8,327 nucleotides of DNA, from assembly GCA_029934915.1 (NCBI GenBank), contig JAOZLI010000113.1, positions 1 through 8,327 of the forward strand, given 5' to 3'. The notes under the pieces are model-generated. The model did not search any database. It was given only the letters and a program-made list of their open reading frames with translations, and had not been told where the DNA came from. Shown here one piece after another: positions 1-5,186 of the stretch (position 1 is its first letter; each line of letters starts with the position of its first letter). The stretch is from Desulfocapsa sp. GTDB taxonomy: Bacteria > Desulfobacterota > Desulfobulbia > Desulfobulbales > Desulfocapsaceae. Position numbers and translations under genes: made by a program.

Positions 1-41
1 GAGAAGGCTTCACTGGCTGTTTTCAGGGCTAAACGACACAT
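1..41 (-). CDS. N-terminus of a class II glutamine amidotransferase-like protein (partial, runs off left edge)
   Basis: Only the first 13 codons are present, reading MCRLALKTASEAF, and the frame is open to the window edge. An MCRL start is typical of class II (Ntn-type) glutamine amidotransferases. In these, removal of Met1 exposes Cys2 as the nucleophile that releases ammonia from glutamine, as in stand-alone amidotransferase subunits related to glutamate synthase. The start is well supported: AGGAG (minus strand, 52-48) lies 6 nt upstream of this ATG. The other nearby ATG (45-43) is in a different frame and reaches a stop after 11 codons. A promoter-like site and a leader of about 120 nt lie upstream, so this is probably the first gene of a separate leftward transcript. 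The identification rests on a very short peptide, and the family assignment is an inference. Confidence 0.55.
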   Translation of the reverse strand, partial: MCRLALKTASEAF

Positions 42-47
42 GCATTA

Positions 48-52
48 CTCCT
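48..52 (-). promoter_or_regulatory. Shine-Dalgarno site of the left-edge gene
   Basis: AGGAG on the minus strand, 6 nt before the ATG at 41-39. It is one of the best ribosome binding sites in the window, and it decides between the two overlapping ATGs at 45 and 41. Confidence 0.6.
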
Positions 53-62
53 GACTGGTTAA

Positions 63-81
63 TTAAAAGGCCACCTTTTAA
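63..81. repeat. Inverted repeat, 8-bp arms with 3-bp loop
   Basis: The plus strand reads TTAAAAGG, CCA, CCTTTTAA, which is a perfect stem of 8 bp. On the leftward transcript it would fold about 10 nt upstream of the Shine-Dalgarno site of the left-edge gene. The stem is AT-rich, with only two G-C pairs, and no clean T-run follows on either strand. It is therefore a poor intrinsic terminator and could instead be a leader hairpin or a protein site. Confidence 0.4.
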
Positions 82-91
82 CAGTACTGTT
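80..91. repeat. Perfect 12-bp palindrome AACAGTACTGTT
   Basis: The sequence equals its own reverse complement and shares its first two bases with the inverted repeat at 63-81. Perfect palindromes of this length are typical of sites for dimeric DNA-binding proteins. The position, about 75 nt downstream of the predicted transcription start, would suit a repressor roadblock or an RNA structure. No known operator is recognised. Confidence 0.35.
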
Positions 92-165
92 TCCGGGGAA
101 ATAACTAGTTTTTCAAGGCACCCAATGGTGTGTAAGAAAATAACTTAATATTAGGCGAACCAAGA

Positions 166-194
166 TGGATACACAGTATTAGTGCTTTTGTCAA
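166..194 (-). promoter_or_regulatory. Candidate sigma70-type promoter, leftward
   Basis: The minus strand has a perfect -35 box TTGACA (194-189), a 17-bp spacer, and TATCCA (171-166) as a weak -10 box matching TATAAT at 3 of 6 positions. Transcription would begin near 159 and leave a leader of about 118 nt before the ATG at 41. The -35 match and spacing are good. The weak -10 box suggests either dependence on an activator or a chance match. It lies in the only long gap of this part of the window, just upstream of the partial amidotransferase gene. Confidence 0.4.
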
Positions 195-207
195 GTTGAA
201 AGGCGCG

Positions 208-217
208 CGTTATAACG
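208..217. promoter_or_regulatory. Palindrome CGTTATAACG upstream of the candidate promoter
   Basis: A perfect 10-bp palindrome centred about 53 bp upstream of the predicted start of the leftward transcript. It is flanked on the left by GCGCGC. The position is one often used by activators next to a promoter with a weak -10 box. No regulator family is identified. Confidence 0.3.
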
Positions 218-292
218 GAACAAAAATCAGTGGATAAAGTGGTGGTGGTTGATGGGCTTGGAAAAACAACAGATTACTACAGAGCTTGCGAA

Positions 293-607
293 TTATTCGT
301 CGGTGAGGTTACCCATAAACTGGTAGTAGGTGGAATTTATTTTCAGGAATTGACAACCGATACCTTGGCCACCTCTGCGGGTGACGGTGCTGAATATTTC
401 AGTGTCAACAGTTTCACCCGTCTCTTCGATCCTGAGACTGACGGTACAGGTATCTCCTTCATGAAATTCGGCATCTGTTTCACATTCGATAAAGGCTCCC
501 CCCATGCTCATCTCCCGTGTTTGCCCTTCAATGGTTACTCCGTTGGCAAATTTCAGGATAGCAAACATGCGGATAAGATGACGTTCGTGTTCACGACGTT
601 CGGACAT
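293..607 (-). CDS. Single-domain PilZ protein
   Basis: The 104-residue protein consists of a PilZ domain and nothing else. PilZ domains typically bind the second messenger c-di-GMP and pass the signal to motility, secretion or polysaccharide machinery. The N-terminal arginine motif RxxxR is visible as R5-E-H-E-R9. The second motif, normally [D/N]xSxxG, is seen as E32-M-S34-M-G-G37, with Glu in the first position. The domain ends in a predicted beta strand around IGCQFLKI. There is no signal peptide or membrane segment, so it should be cytoplasmic. The start is supported by AAGG (618-615) 7 nt upstream. It follows the two tatA genes with a gap of 23 bp and is probably co-transcribed with them. 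The Glu substitution leaves c-di-GMP binding open, and the target is unknown. Confidence 0.85.
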   Translation of the reverse strand: MSERREHERHLIRMFAILKFANGVTIEGQTREMSMGGAFIECETDAEFHEGDTCTVSLRIEETGETVDTEIFSTVTRRGGQGIGCQFLKINSTYYQFMGNLTDE

Positions 608-614
608 ATAAACA

Positions 615-626
615 CCTTAGCTAAGG
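615..626. promoter_or_regulatory. Palindrome CCTTAGCTAAGG covering the pilZ ribosome binding site
   Basis: A perfect 12-bp palindrome in the 23-bp gap between the upstream tatA stop and the pilZ start. Its 3' half on the minus strand contains AAGG, the likely Shine-Dalgarno site of the PilZ gene. In RNA it could form a 4-bp CCUU/AAGG hairpin with an AGCU loop that hides the site. It could equally be a DNA operator or chance. Confidence 0.35.
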
Positions 627-630
627 AGAA

Positions 631-885
631 TTACTTCAGGATTTTGCTGATATTCGTTACATTCTTTAGGGTATCGACTTTTGCCTTAACGGCTGATACT
701 TCTTTCACTCCTGGAACATCCTCAATGATGGACTTACCGCTCTCTTCGATATCATTTAAGCCGCTTTTGAAAGATCCAATGGCCTTACCAAGTCCTGACC
801 CGATTTCAGGAAGTTTTTTGCCGCCGAACACAAGGACAGCAATACCAAGTATAACAATGAGTTCAGGTGTACCAAGTCCAAACAT
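631..885 (-). CDS. tatA: TatA/E-type twin-arginine translocase subunit (copy 1, 84 aa)
   Basis: This is a small inner-membrane protein of the twin-arginine pathway, which exports folded proteins carrying RR signal peptides. TatA units assemble with TatC around the substrate. An N-terminal transmembrane helix spans about residues 6-20 and includes Glu8. The conserved F20-G21 hinge and the [17 protein letters not shown] amphipathic helix (24-40) follow. The tail of about 44 residues is mixed in charge and ends in a second, partly hydrophobic stretch, unlike the charged tail of its neighbour. The start is set by AGAGAGG (897-891) 5 nt upstream. It lies 41 bp after the second tatA-like gene. The F-G hinge and LPEIG pattern favour TatA over TatB, but the longer tail leaves a TatB-like role possible. 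No tatC is in the window. Confidence 0.9.
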   Translation of the reverse strand: MFGLGTPELIVILGIAVLVFGGKKLPEIGSGLGKAIGSFKSGLNDIEESGKSIIEDVPGVKEVSAVKAKVDTLKNVTNISKILK

Positions 886-926
886 AGTGACCTCTCTGTT
901 GAAGAACGTTATTTGTTTTTCATCCC

Positions 927-1115
927 TTAACTCTGTGAGTTTTCTTTAGACTCATCGTCTAGCTTTTTAGAATCGTCTTCTTTTTTGGTGGCATCCTTGA
1001 AGTTTTTGATTCCTTTGCCGATTCCAGACCCAATCTCAGGTAATTTACCAGCACCAAATATAATAACAATGATGACCAGAATTACTATAAGTTCTGGCAT
1101 TCCTAATCCAAACAT
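927..1115 (-). CDS. tatA: TatA/E-type twin-arginine translocase subunit (copy 2, 62 aa)
   Basis: A 62-residue protein with the same plan as the adjacent copy: a transmembrane helix at about 6-20, Glu8, the F20-G21 hinge, and an amphipathic helix [17 protein letters not shown] (24-40). The tail (41-62) is short and highly charged, with runs of Asp, Glu and Lys, as in many classical TatA proteins. The first 40 residues are largely identical to those of the neighbouring copy, so the pair probably arose by tandem duplication. AGAGGA (1126-1121) lies 5 nt before the ATG and fixes the start. It is probably the first gene of a tatA-tatA-pilZ unit, although the 66 bp upstream contain no convincing promoter and read-through from mtaD is equally possible. 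Confidence 0.92.
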   Translation of the reverse strand: MFGLGMPELIVILVIIVIIFGAGKLPEIGSGIGKGIKNFKDATKKEDDSKKLDDESKENSQS

Positions 1116-1181
1116 GGCGTTCCTCTATGAGTATATTATTTTAATAATGAATTTCTAAAATAGATCAGTAAGTAAAGAATG

Positions 1182-2507
1182 TCAATCCTTTCCATGAGCT
1201 CCAATTTTTCTGGCAATATTCTGTACCTCAACCAGGAGGCTCTTCTCGTCGATTGTTAAGAGCTTACGATTCTCCATAAGCACGTTGCCATTAACTATGG
1301 AATGCACAACATCTGCTCCCCGGGCAGCGTATACCAGATGGGAGGGGATGTCATATAGGGGAGTCAGGTGTGGCTGATTCATATCAAGAACTATGATATC
1401 TGCCTTTTTTCCAACGTCTAGGGATCCAATTTCGTTTGCCGCGCATAAGCTGGCGGCACCACCAAGAGTCGCTGCATGAAGTGTTTGCTCAGCACTCATG
1501 GCAGTGGGATCCATAGTAATAACTTTGTGGACTTTGGCTACGCTGTCCATCTCCAGAAACATATCCACATCATTGTTGGAGGCGGCGCCATCTGTGCCGA
1601 TTCCAACGGTAACACCGGCTTGCAGCATCTGTACGACGGGTGCACATCCAGATGCCAGTTTCATGTTCGATTCCATGCAGTGCGATACCGATGCCTTTCG
1701 TTCTGCCATGAGTGCGATTTCTTTTTCATCAAGCATTACACAATGGGCGGCCAGGGTCTTTGAGCCCAGGAGCTGTAACTGGTCAAGATGTTCGACAGGG
1801 CTGCAGTTGTAACGTTCCCGGCAGGTGTTTACCTCGGCTTCATTTTCAGAAAGGTGAATGACATAGAGACTTTTGTTGTCCTGCGCTACCTGGCCAAGAC
1901 GCGTTAAGAGTTCCTGCGAGCAGGTATAGACAGAATGAGGACAGGCTGTGATGGAAATAAGAGGATCCGTTTTATAGTGGGCAAACAGATCCTGCACATA
2001 ATCAAAACCGTTTTCCAGTTCACCGTAGCAGGGAGACGGGAAATCGTAGAGAACTTCACCAAGCCATGCCCTCATTCCAGCAGCTTTTGTCGCTCGAGCC
2101 ACTTCCTTTGAAAAGAGATACATATCACAAAAGCTGGTGGTACCGGATTTTATCATCTCGGCTATTGACAGTTGCGTTGCTGTATAAATCATTTCCGGTG
2201 TCCATTTTGCCTCCACCGGAAATATATGCTCTTCGAGCCAGGCCATCAGTGGCAGATCATCAGCAAGGCCACGAAATAAGGCCATGGGAGCGTGTGTATG
2301 GGTATTGATAAGCCCTGGCATAATCAGGCCATGCTTGGTGTGCAGTGTTTTGTCGCAGCTATACTCTGCGTTGATCTGTTCCACTGTGCCGATTGCAGTA
2401 ATAATACCATCTGTGACGGCAACGGCAGAATCTCTGATCATACCCTGTTGTTCAGATCCAGGGAGCAGGTAGCTGCCAGAGATAATAAGGTCGGTATGTT
2501 GTTTCAT
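1182..2507 (-). CDS. mtaD: 5'-methylthioadenosine/S-adenosylhomocysteine deaminase (amidohydrolase family)
   Basis: A 441-residue metal-dependent amidohydrolase of the usual length for the MtaD/SAH deaminase group. It is predicted to deaminate the adenine of methylthioadenosine, S-adenosylhomocysteine and perhaps adenosine to the corresponding inosine form. The metal site is recognisable: H70 and H72 in NTHTHAP, H218 and the catalytic E221 in HLSENE, H255 in AAHCV, and D306 in GIGTDGAASNN. The motif usually written SHNPxSNLKLASG reads SHCMESNMKLASG (275-287), a tolerated variation in the substrate-binding region. The C-terminal beta domain contains the typical GSLDVGKKADIIVLD (361-375). The start has only weak ribosome-binding support (GAAG about 11 nt upstream). 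It lies 63 bp downstream of the purine nucleoside phosphorylase gene, which could use its products. Chlorohydrolase-type relatives share the fold, so substrate choice is inferred from motifs and context. Confidence 0.85.
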   Translation of the reverse strand: MKQHTDLIISGSYLLPGSEQQGMIRDSAVAVTDGIITAIGTVEQINAEYSCDKTLHTKHGLIMPGLINTHTHAPMALFRGLADDLPLMAWLEEHIFPVEAKWTPEMIYTATQLSIAEMIKSGTTSFCDMYLFSKEVARATKAAGMRAWLGEVLYDFPSPCYGELENGFDYVQDLFAHYKTDPLISITACPHSVYTCSQELLTRLGQVAQDNKSLYVIHLSENEAEVNTCRERYNCSPVEHLDQLQLLGSKTLAAHCVMLDEKEIALMAERKASVSHCMESNMKLASGCAPVVQMLQAGVTVGIGTDGAASNNDVDMFLEMDSVAKVHKVITMDPTAMSAEQTLHAATLGGAASLCAANEIGSLDVGKKADIIVLDMNQPHLTPLYDIPSHLVYAARGADVVHSIVNGNVLMENRKLLTIDEKSLLVEVQNIARKIGAHGKD

Positions 2508-2527
2508 AGTCTTTTTAACTTCTTCGG

Positions 2528-2558
2528 TTCGAAATTCCTTGTTCGATATTCGACATTC
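2528..2558. repeat. Three copies of TTCGANATTC in the phosphorylase-mtaD spacer
   Basis: The 10-bp unit TTCGANATTC occurs at 2528-2537 (N=A), 2542-2551 (N=T) and 2549-2558 (N=C). The last two overlap by three bases. The array fills about half of the 63-bp spacer between two co-directional genes. It looks like a short intergenic repeat element and not like a promoter or terminator. Similar TTCGAAATTC-rich intergenic stretches are, as far as I remember, common in some Desulfobacterota and other environmental bacteria; this needs a search. Confidence 0.5.
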
Positions 2559-2570
2559 TCTTTTTCGTTT

Positions 2571-3392
2571 TCATATCCGCCCGCAGATTTCTACAATCAA
2601 CCGTTCAAGTTTCGGTGTCATGGCCTCAGCGGTTGCAATAATATCTTCCAGCAGAATTGGTTCAAAATTGTCAGGATCATTCACATTTGAGACAACAGAA
2701 AGTCCTAAAACGTCCATGCCAGCATGACGAGCAACAATAATTTCAGGAACCGAAGACATTCCTACTGCATCGGCACCGCTTTCTCTCAGCCATCTGGTTT
2801 CAGCGGGTGTTTCTAGGCTTGGCCCGGGAATACACACATATACGCCACTGATAACATTTGTGATCTTACAGAGAGTGGCACTGTCGAGTGCAGTCTTTAT
2901 GAGTTTAGGATGGTAGGGTGTGGATAAGTCGGGAAAACGTGGTCCCCACTCTTCTACGTTTGGCCCGCGCAAAGGATTTTCACCAAGAAAATTCAGGTGG
3001 TCGCGCAGAACCATGATAGACCCTGCCTTAAAAAGAGGATTCAGGCCACCAGCGGCATTAGTGACCAGCAGGGTGTCTGCTCCAAGAAGGGATAAGACCC
3101 GAATGGGGAAGGCCACTTCTTTGGTGGAGTATCCTTCGTAATAATGGAATCTCCCCTGAAGCACGGCAACATTCTTACCGGCCAGGCGGCCAAAAAGGAG
3201 ATTGCCGCTATGGCTTGCAACCGTTGACCTGGGAAAATGAGGAAGATCCGAATAGGGGAAAACGTGTTCAGTGTCAATGGTTTCAGCAAAATCACCAAGG
3301 CCTGTCCCGAGCTGAATTACCAGGTCAGGCGAAAAAGGAGCGTTCTTCTTTAAAAAATCGACACATTCTTCAACCTGTTGCTGATATTTCAT
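2571..3392 (-). CDS. punA: Purine nucleoside phosphorylase, trimeric PNP/MTAP family
   Basis: A 273-residue cytosolic enzyme that splits purine nucleosides with phosphate into a free base and ribose-1-phosphate. Family motifs appear in order: the phosphate loop LGTGLGDF (28-35, Thr where Ser is common), GRFHYYEGY (80-88), VTNAAGG (110-116), GPSLETPAE (190-198), GMSSVPE (211-217) and VVSNVND (233-239). Glu198 and Asn236 correspond to the Glu/Asn pair that selects 6-oxopurines in PNPs; MTA phosphorylases carry Asp in place of the Asn. This predicts action on inosine, guanosine or methylthioinosine, and probably not on methylthioadenosine directly. The gene starts 5 bp after the thrC stop and has no clear Shine-Dalgarno site, so translation may be coupled to thrC. 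The deaminase downstream would supply 6-oxopurine substrates. The family is clear; the exact substrate is an inference. Confidence 0.88.
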   Translation of the reverse strand: MKYQQQVEECVDFLKKNAPFSPDLVIQLGTGLGDFAETIDTEHVFPYSDLPHFPRSTVASHSGNLLFGRLAGKNVAVLQGRFHYYEGYSTKEVAFPIRVLSLLGADTLLVTNAAGGLNPLFKAGSIMVLRDHLNFLGENPLRGPNVEEWGPRFPDLSTPYHPKLIKTALDSATLCKITNVISGVYVCIPGPSLETPAETRWLRESGADAVGMSSVPEIIVARHAGMDVLGLSVVSNVNDPDNFEPILLEDIIATAEAMTPKLERLIVEICGRI

Positions 3393-3397
3393 AGACG

Positions 3398-4795
3398 TTA
3401 ATTAAGCTTGGAGTGGGCCTTAACAAAATCCCGAATCTGATTTTTGTCAGCATCCATAAGCTCGCAACGTGATTCCTTGTCCTGCAGAGCAATGATGGAC
3501 GCGGGTAATTCCAGTGGTCTGCCAATAGCAGCTTCCACGGTATCTCCAAATTTACCAGGATGAGCCGTTGCCAGGCAGCAGATGGGGACACCTTTCTTCA
3601 AATGTTTCATGGCACAGTGAACACCAACTGCGGTGTGTGGATCCATGATATAGCCATGTTCCTTATAAAACAGAGCAATTGTGTCTGTAACTTCCTCTTC
3701 TGTGGCCGCCTCTGCTGTGAAACTTCTCTGTATTTGATCTTTAAAATCGGTGAGATCAAGGGATCCTGTTTCTGCAAATTTCTCCATTGCCTGTTTGCAG
3801 CGTTCCGGCTCTTCGTCCAATAAATAAAAGAGATATCGCTCAAAATTTGAGGCGGACTGGATATCCATGGATGGGCTTGAAGTGGCTGTAACCTCACCAA
3901 GTGAGTAGTCACCGTCATTTACCATACGTGTTAAAATGTCGTTGGAGTTGGTTGCCAGCAAGAGTTTTCGGATGGTGCCTTCGGGAAGCATACGCTTGGC
4001 GATATATCCTGCAAAGATATCGCCAAAATTTCCGGTGGGAACAGCAAAGTTTGTTGTTTTGTCATTTTCATGTTTGCTAATATGGAGACACGCATACACA
4101 TAATAGACAACCTGAGCAAGAACGCGAGCCCAGTTGATGGAATTGATGGCACCAAGATGGTGGGCGTCTTTGAAATCCAGATCGTTGAATATAGATTTAA
4201 CGATGGCCTGTCCATCATCAAAAGTTCCCCGGATGGCAATATTGAACACATTGCTGTCCGTCACTGTGGTCATCTGTTGTTCCTGAACCTTGCTTACCCG
4301 TCCCTGGGGGTGAAGGATAAAGATGTTAATCCGCTCTTTACCGCGCACTCCATATATGGCGGCACTTCCGGTATCACCGGATGTGGCCCCCAGAATATTC
4401 ATGACAGAGTCCTGTTTTTCCAGCAGATATTCGAAGATGTTGCCAAGGAATTGCAAGGCTATGTCCTTGAATGCAAGGGTCGGACCATGGAAAAGTTCCA
4501 TGATGTGTAGAGAATCCTGGTGTACCAGTGGGGCAACCTTATCTGTATCAAACGTTGCATAGGAGCGTGCAATGATGTTGCGTAACTCAGCCTCAGGGAT
4601 ATCATCGATAAATCGAGACATCACTTCAAAGGCCAGTTCAGGGTAGGAAAGATCCTGCCATTCTTCGTAAGTGCTGCTGCCAATTCTGGGAATGGCTCTT
4701 GGAAGAAGGAGGCCACCGTCAGTGGCCAGGCCCATCATTACAGCTTCTGTAAAGGGGATGGGATCAATACCGCCTCGTGTACTAATGTATTGCAT
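3398..4795 (-). CDS. thrC: Threonine synthase
   Basis: A 465-residue PLP enzyme that converts O-phosphohomoserine and water to threonine and phosphate, the last step of threonine synthesis. It is the long form, as in Enterobacteria and fungi, with the N-terminal MQYISTRGG segment and the conserved GLATDGGLLLP (22-32). The PLP lysine is K110 in FHGPTLAFKD. Further motifs are GATSGDTGSAA (136-146), which binds the substrate and PLP, and PTGNFGD (253-259). Full length and without interruption. GAGG (4808-4805), inside the end of rsfS, lies 9 nt upstream of the ATG and supports the start. Only 4 bp separate it from rsfS. Other threonine genes such as hom and thrB are not in the window. No threonine-isoleucine attenuator leader is seen upstream, as expected for a gene inside an operon. 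Confidence 0.96.
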   Translation of the reverse strand: MQYISTRGGIDPIPFTEAVMMGLATDGGLLLPRAIPRIGSSTYEEWQDLSYPELAFEVMSRFIDDIPEAELRNIIARSYATFDTDKVAPLVHQDSLHIMELFHGPTLAFKDIALQFLGNIFEYLLEKQDSVMNILGATSGDTGSAAIYGVRGKERINIFILHPQGRVSKVQEQQMTTVTDSNVFNIAIRGTFDDGQAIVKSIFNDLDFKDAHHLGAINSINWARVLAQVVYYVYACLHISKHENDKTTNFAVPTGNFGDIFAGYIAKRMLPEGTIRKLLLATNSNDILTRMVNDGDYSLGEVTATSSPSMDIQSASNFERYLFYLLDEEPERCKQAMEKFAETGSLDLTDFKDQIQRSFTAEAATEEEVTDTIALFYKEHGYIMDPHTAVGVHCAMKHLKKGVPICCLATAHPGKFGDTVEAAIGRPLELPASIIALQDKESRCELMDADKNQIRDFVKAHSKLN

Positions 4796-4799
4796 GATG

Positions 4800-5186
4800 T
4801 TAGCCCTCTTTAATTTCTATCCTCGGGGCATCGTGCCATAGCCCTTCGAGATCGTAAAAAGATCGCTGCTCATGATAGAAAATATGAACGACTACGTCAC
4901 CAAAGTCAAGAAGAACCCACATTCCATCTTTAATTCCTTCTGCTTTGGCGGCGCTGATTCGTTTGGAGCGCATGGCACCTTCAAGGGCTTCAGCGAGGCC
5001 CTGAACGTGTCGGCTTGAACGGCCGCTCATGATAACAAAATAGTCGGCAAAGGAAGAAATTCCCTGAACATCAAGCACAACCAGGTCTTCTGCCTTGTTG
5101 TCCATGGCAGCCTGCGCGCAAATTGTGGCACGTTCCAGTCCCGTCTTGCTTTCGATTTCTTCTTTGAGTCTTTTTGGATTATTCAT
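4800..5186 (-). CDS. rsfS: Ribosomal silencing factor RsfS
   Basis: A 128-residue member of the RsfS/Iojap family (DUF143). The family binds ribosomal protein L14 (uL14) on the large subunit and blocks joining with the small subunit when nutrients are scarce. The core is intact: KAEDLVVLDVQGISSFADYF (31-50), MSGRSSRHVQGLAE, then EGIKDGMWVLLDFGDVVVHIF and YDLEGLWHDAP near the end. Its ATG overlaps the topB stop in an ATGA tetranucleotide, so translation is probably coupled. AAAGGA (5203-5198) lies 11 nt upstream. In many bacteria rsfS sits with nadD or obgE; here it lies between topB and thrC, which is not the commonest arrangement. No change to its function is implied. Confidence 0.95.
   Translation of the reverse strand: MNNPKRLKEEIESKTGLERATICAQAAMDNKAEDLVVLDVQGISSFADYFVIMSGRSSRHVQGLAEALEGAMRSKRISAAKAEGIKDGMWVLLDFGDVVVHIFYHEQRSFYDLEGLWHDAPRIEIKEG

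Noticed and set aside
21..60. Possible c-di-GMP (GEMM) riboswitch, suggested by CAGGGCTAAAC near a PilZ gene
   Set aside because: The rest of the GEMM consensus is absent, and this stretch is better explained as the coding start and Shine-Dalgarno site of the minus-strand gene.
63..81. Intrinsic terminator for pilZ or for a rightward transcript
   Set aside because: The stem has only two G-C pairs and neither strand has a clear run of T after it. It is listed only as an inverted repeat.
230..949. Long plus-strand open frame of 239 codons
   Set aside because: It runs antisense across the pilZ gene, the first tatA copy and the end of the second. Those three minus-strand proteins have clear family motifs and good ribosome sites. 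The plus-strand product shows no recognisable domain.
1116..1181. Promoter for the tatA-tatA-pilZ group (TATACT at 1135-1130) and the AT-rich inverted repeat at 1135-1148
   Set aside because: TATACT has no acceptable -35 box at 16-18 bp, and the start it implies would fall within the Shine-Dalgarno site. The AT-only dyad is too weak to call a terminator.
4070..4510. Plus-strand open frame of 146 codons
   Set aside because: It lies wholly inside thrC on the opposite strand, in a region coding conserved threonine synthase residues, and its translation resembles no known family.
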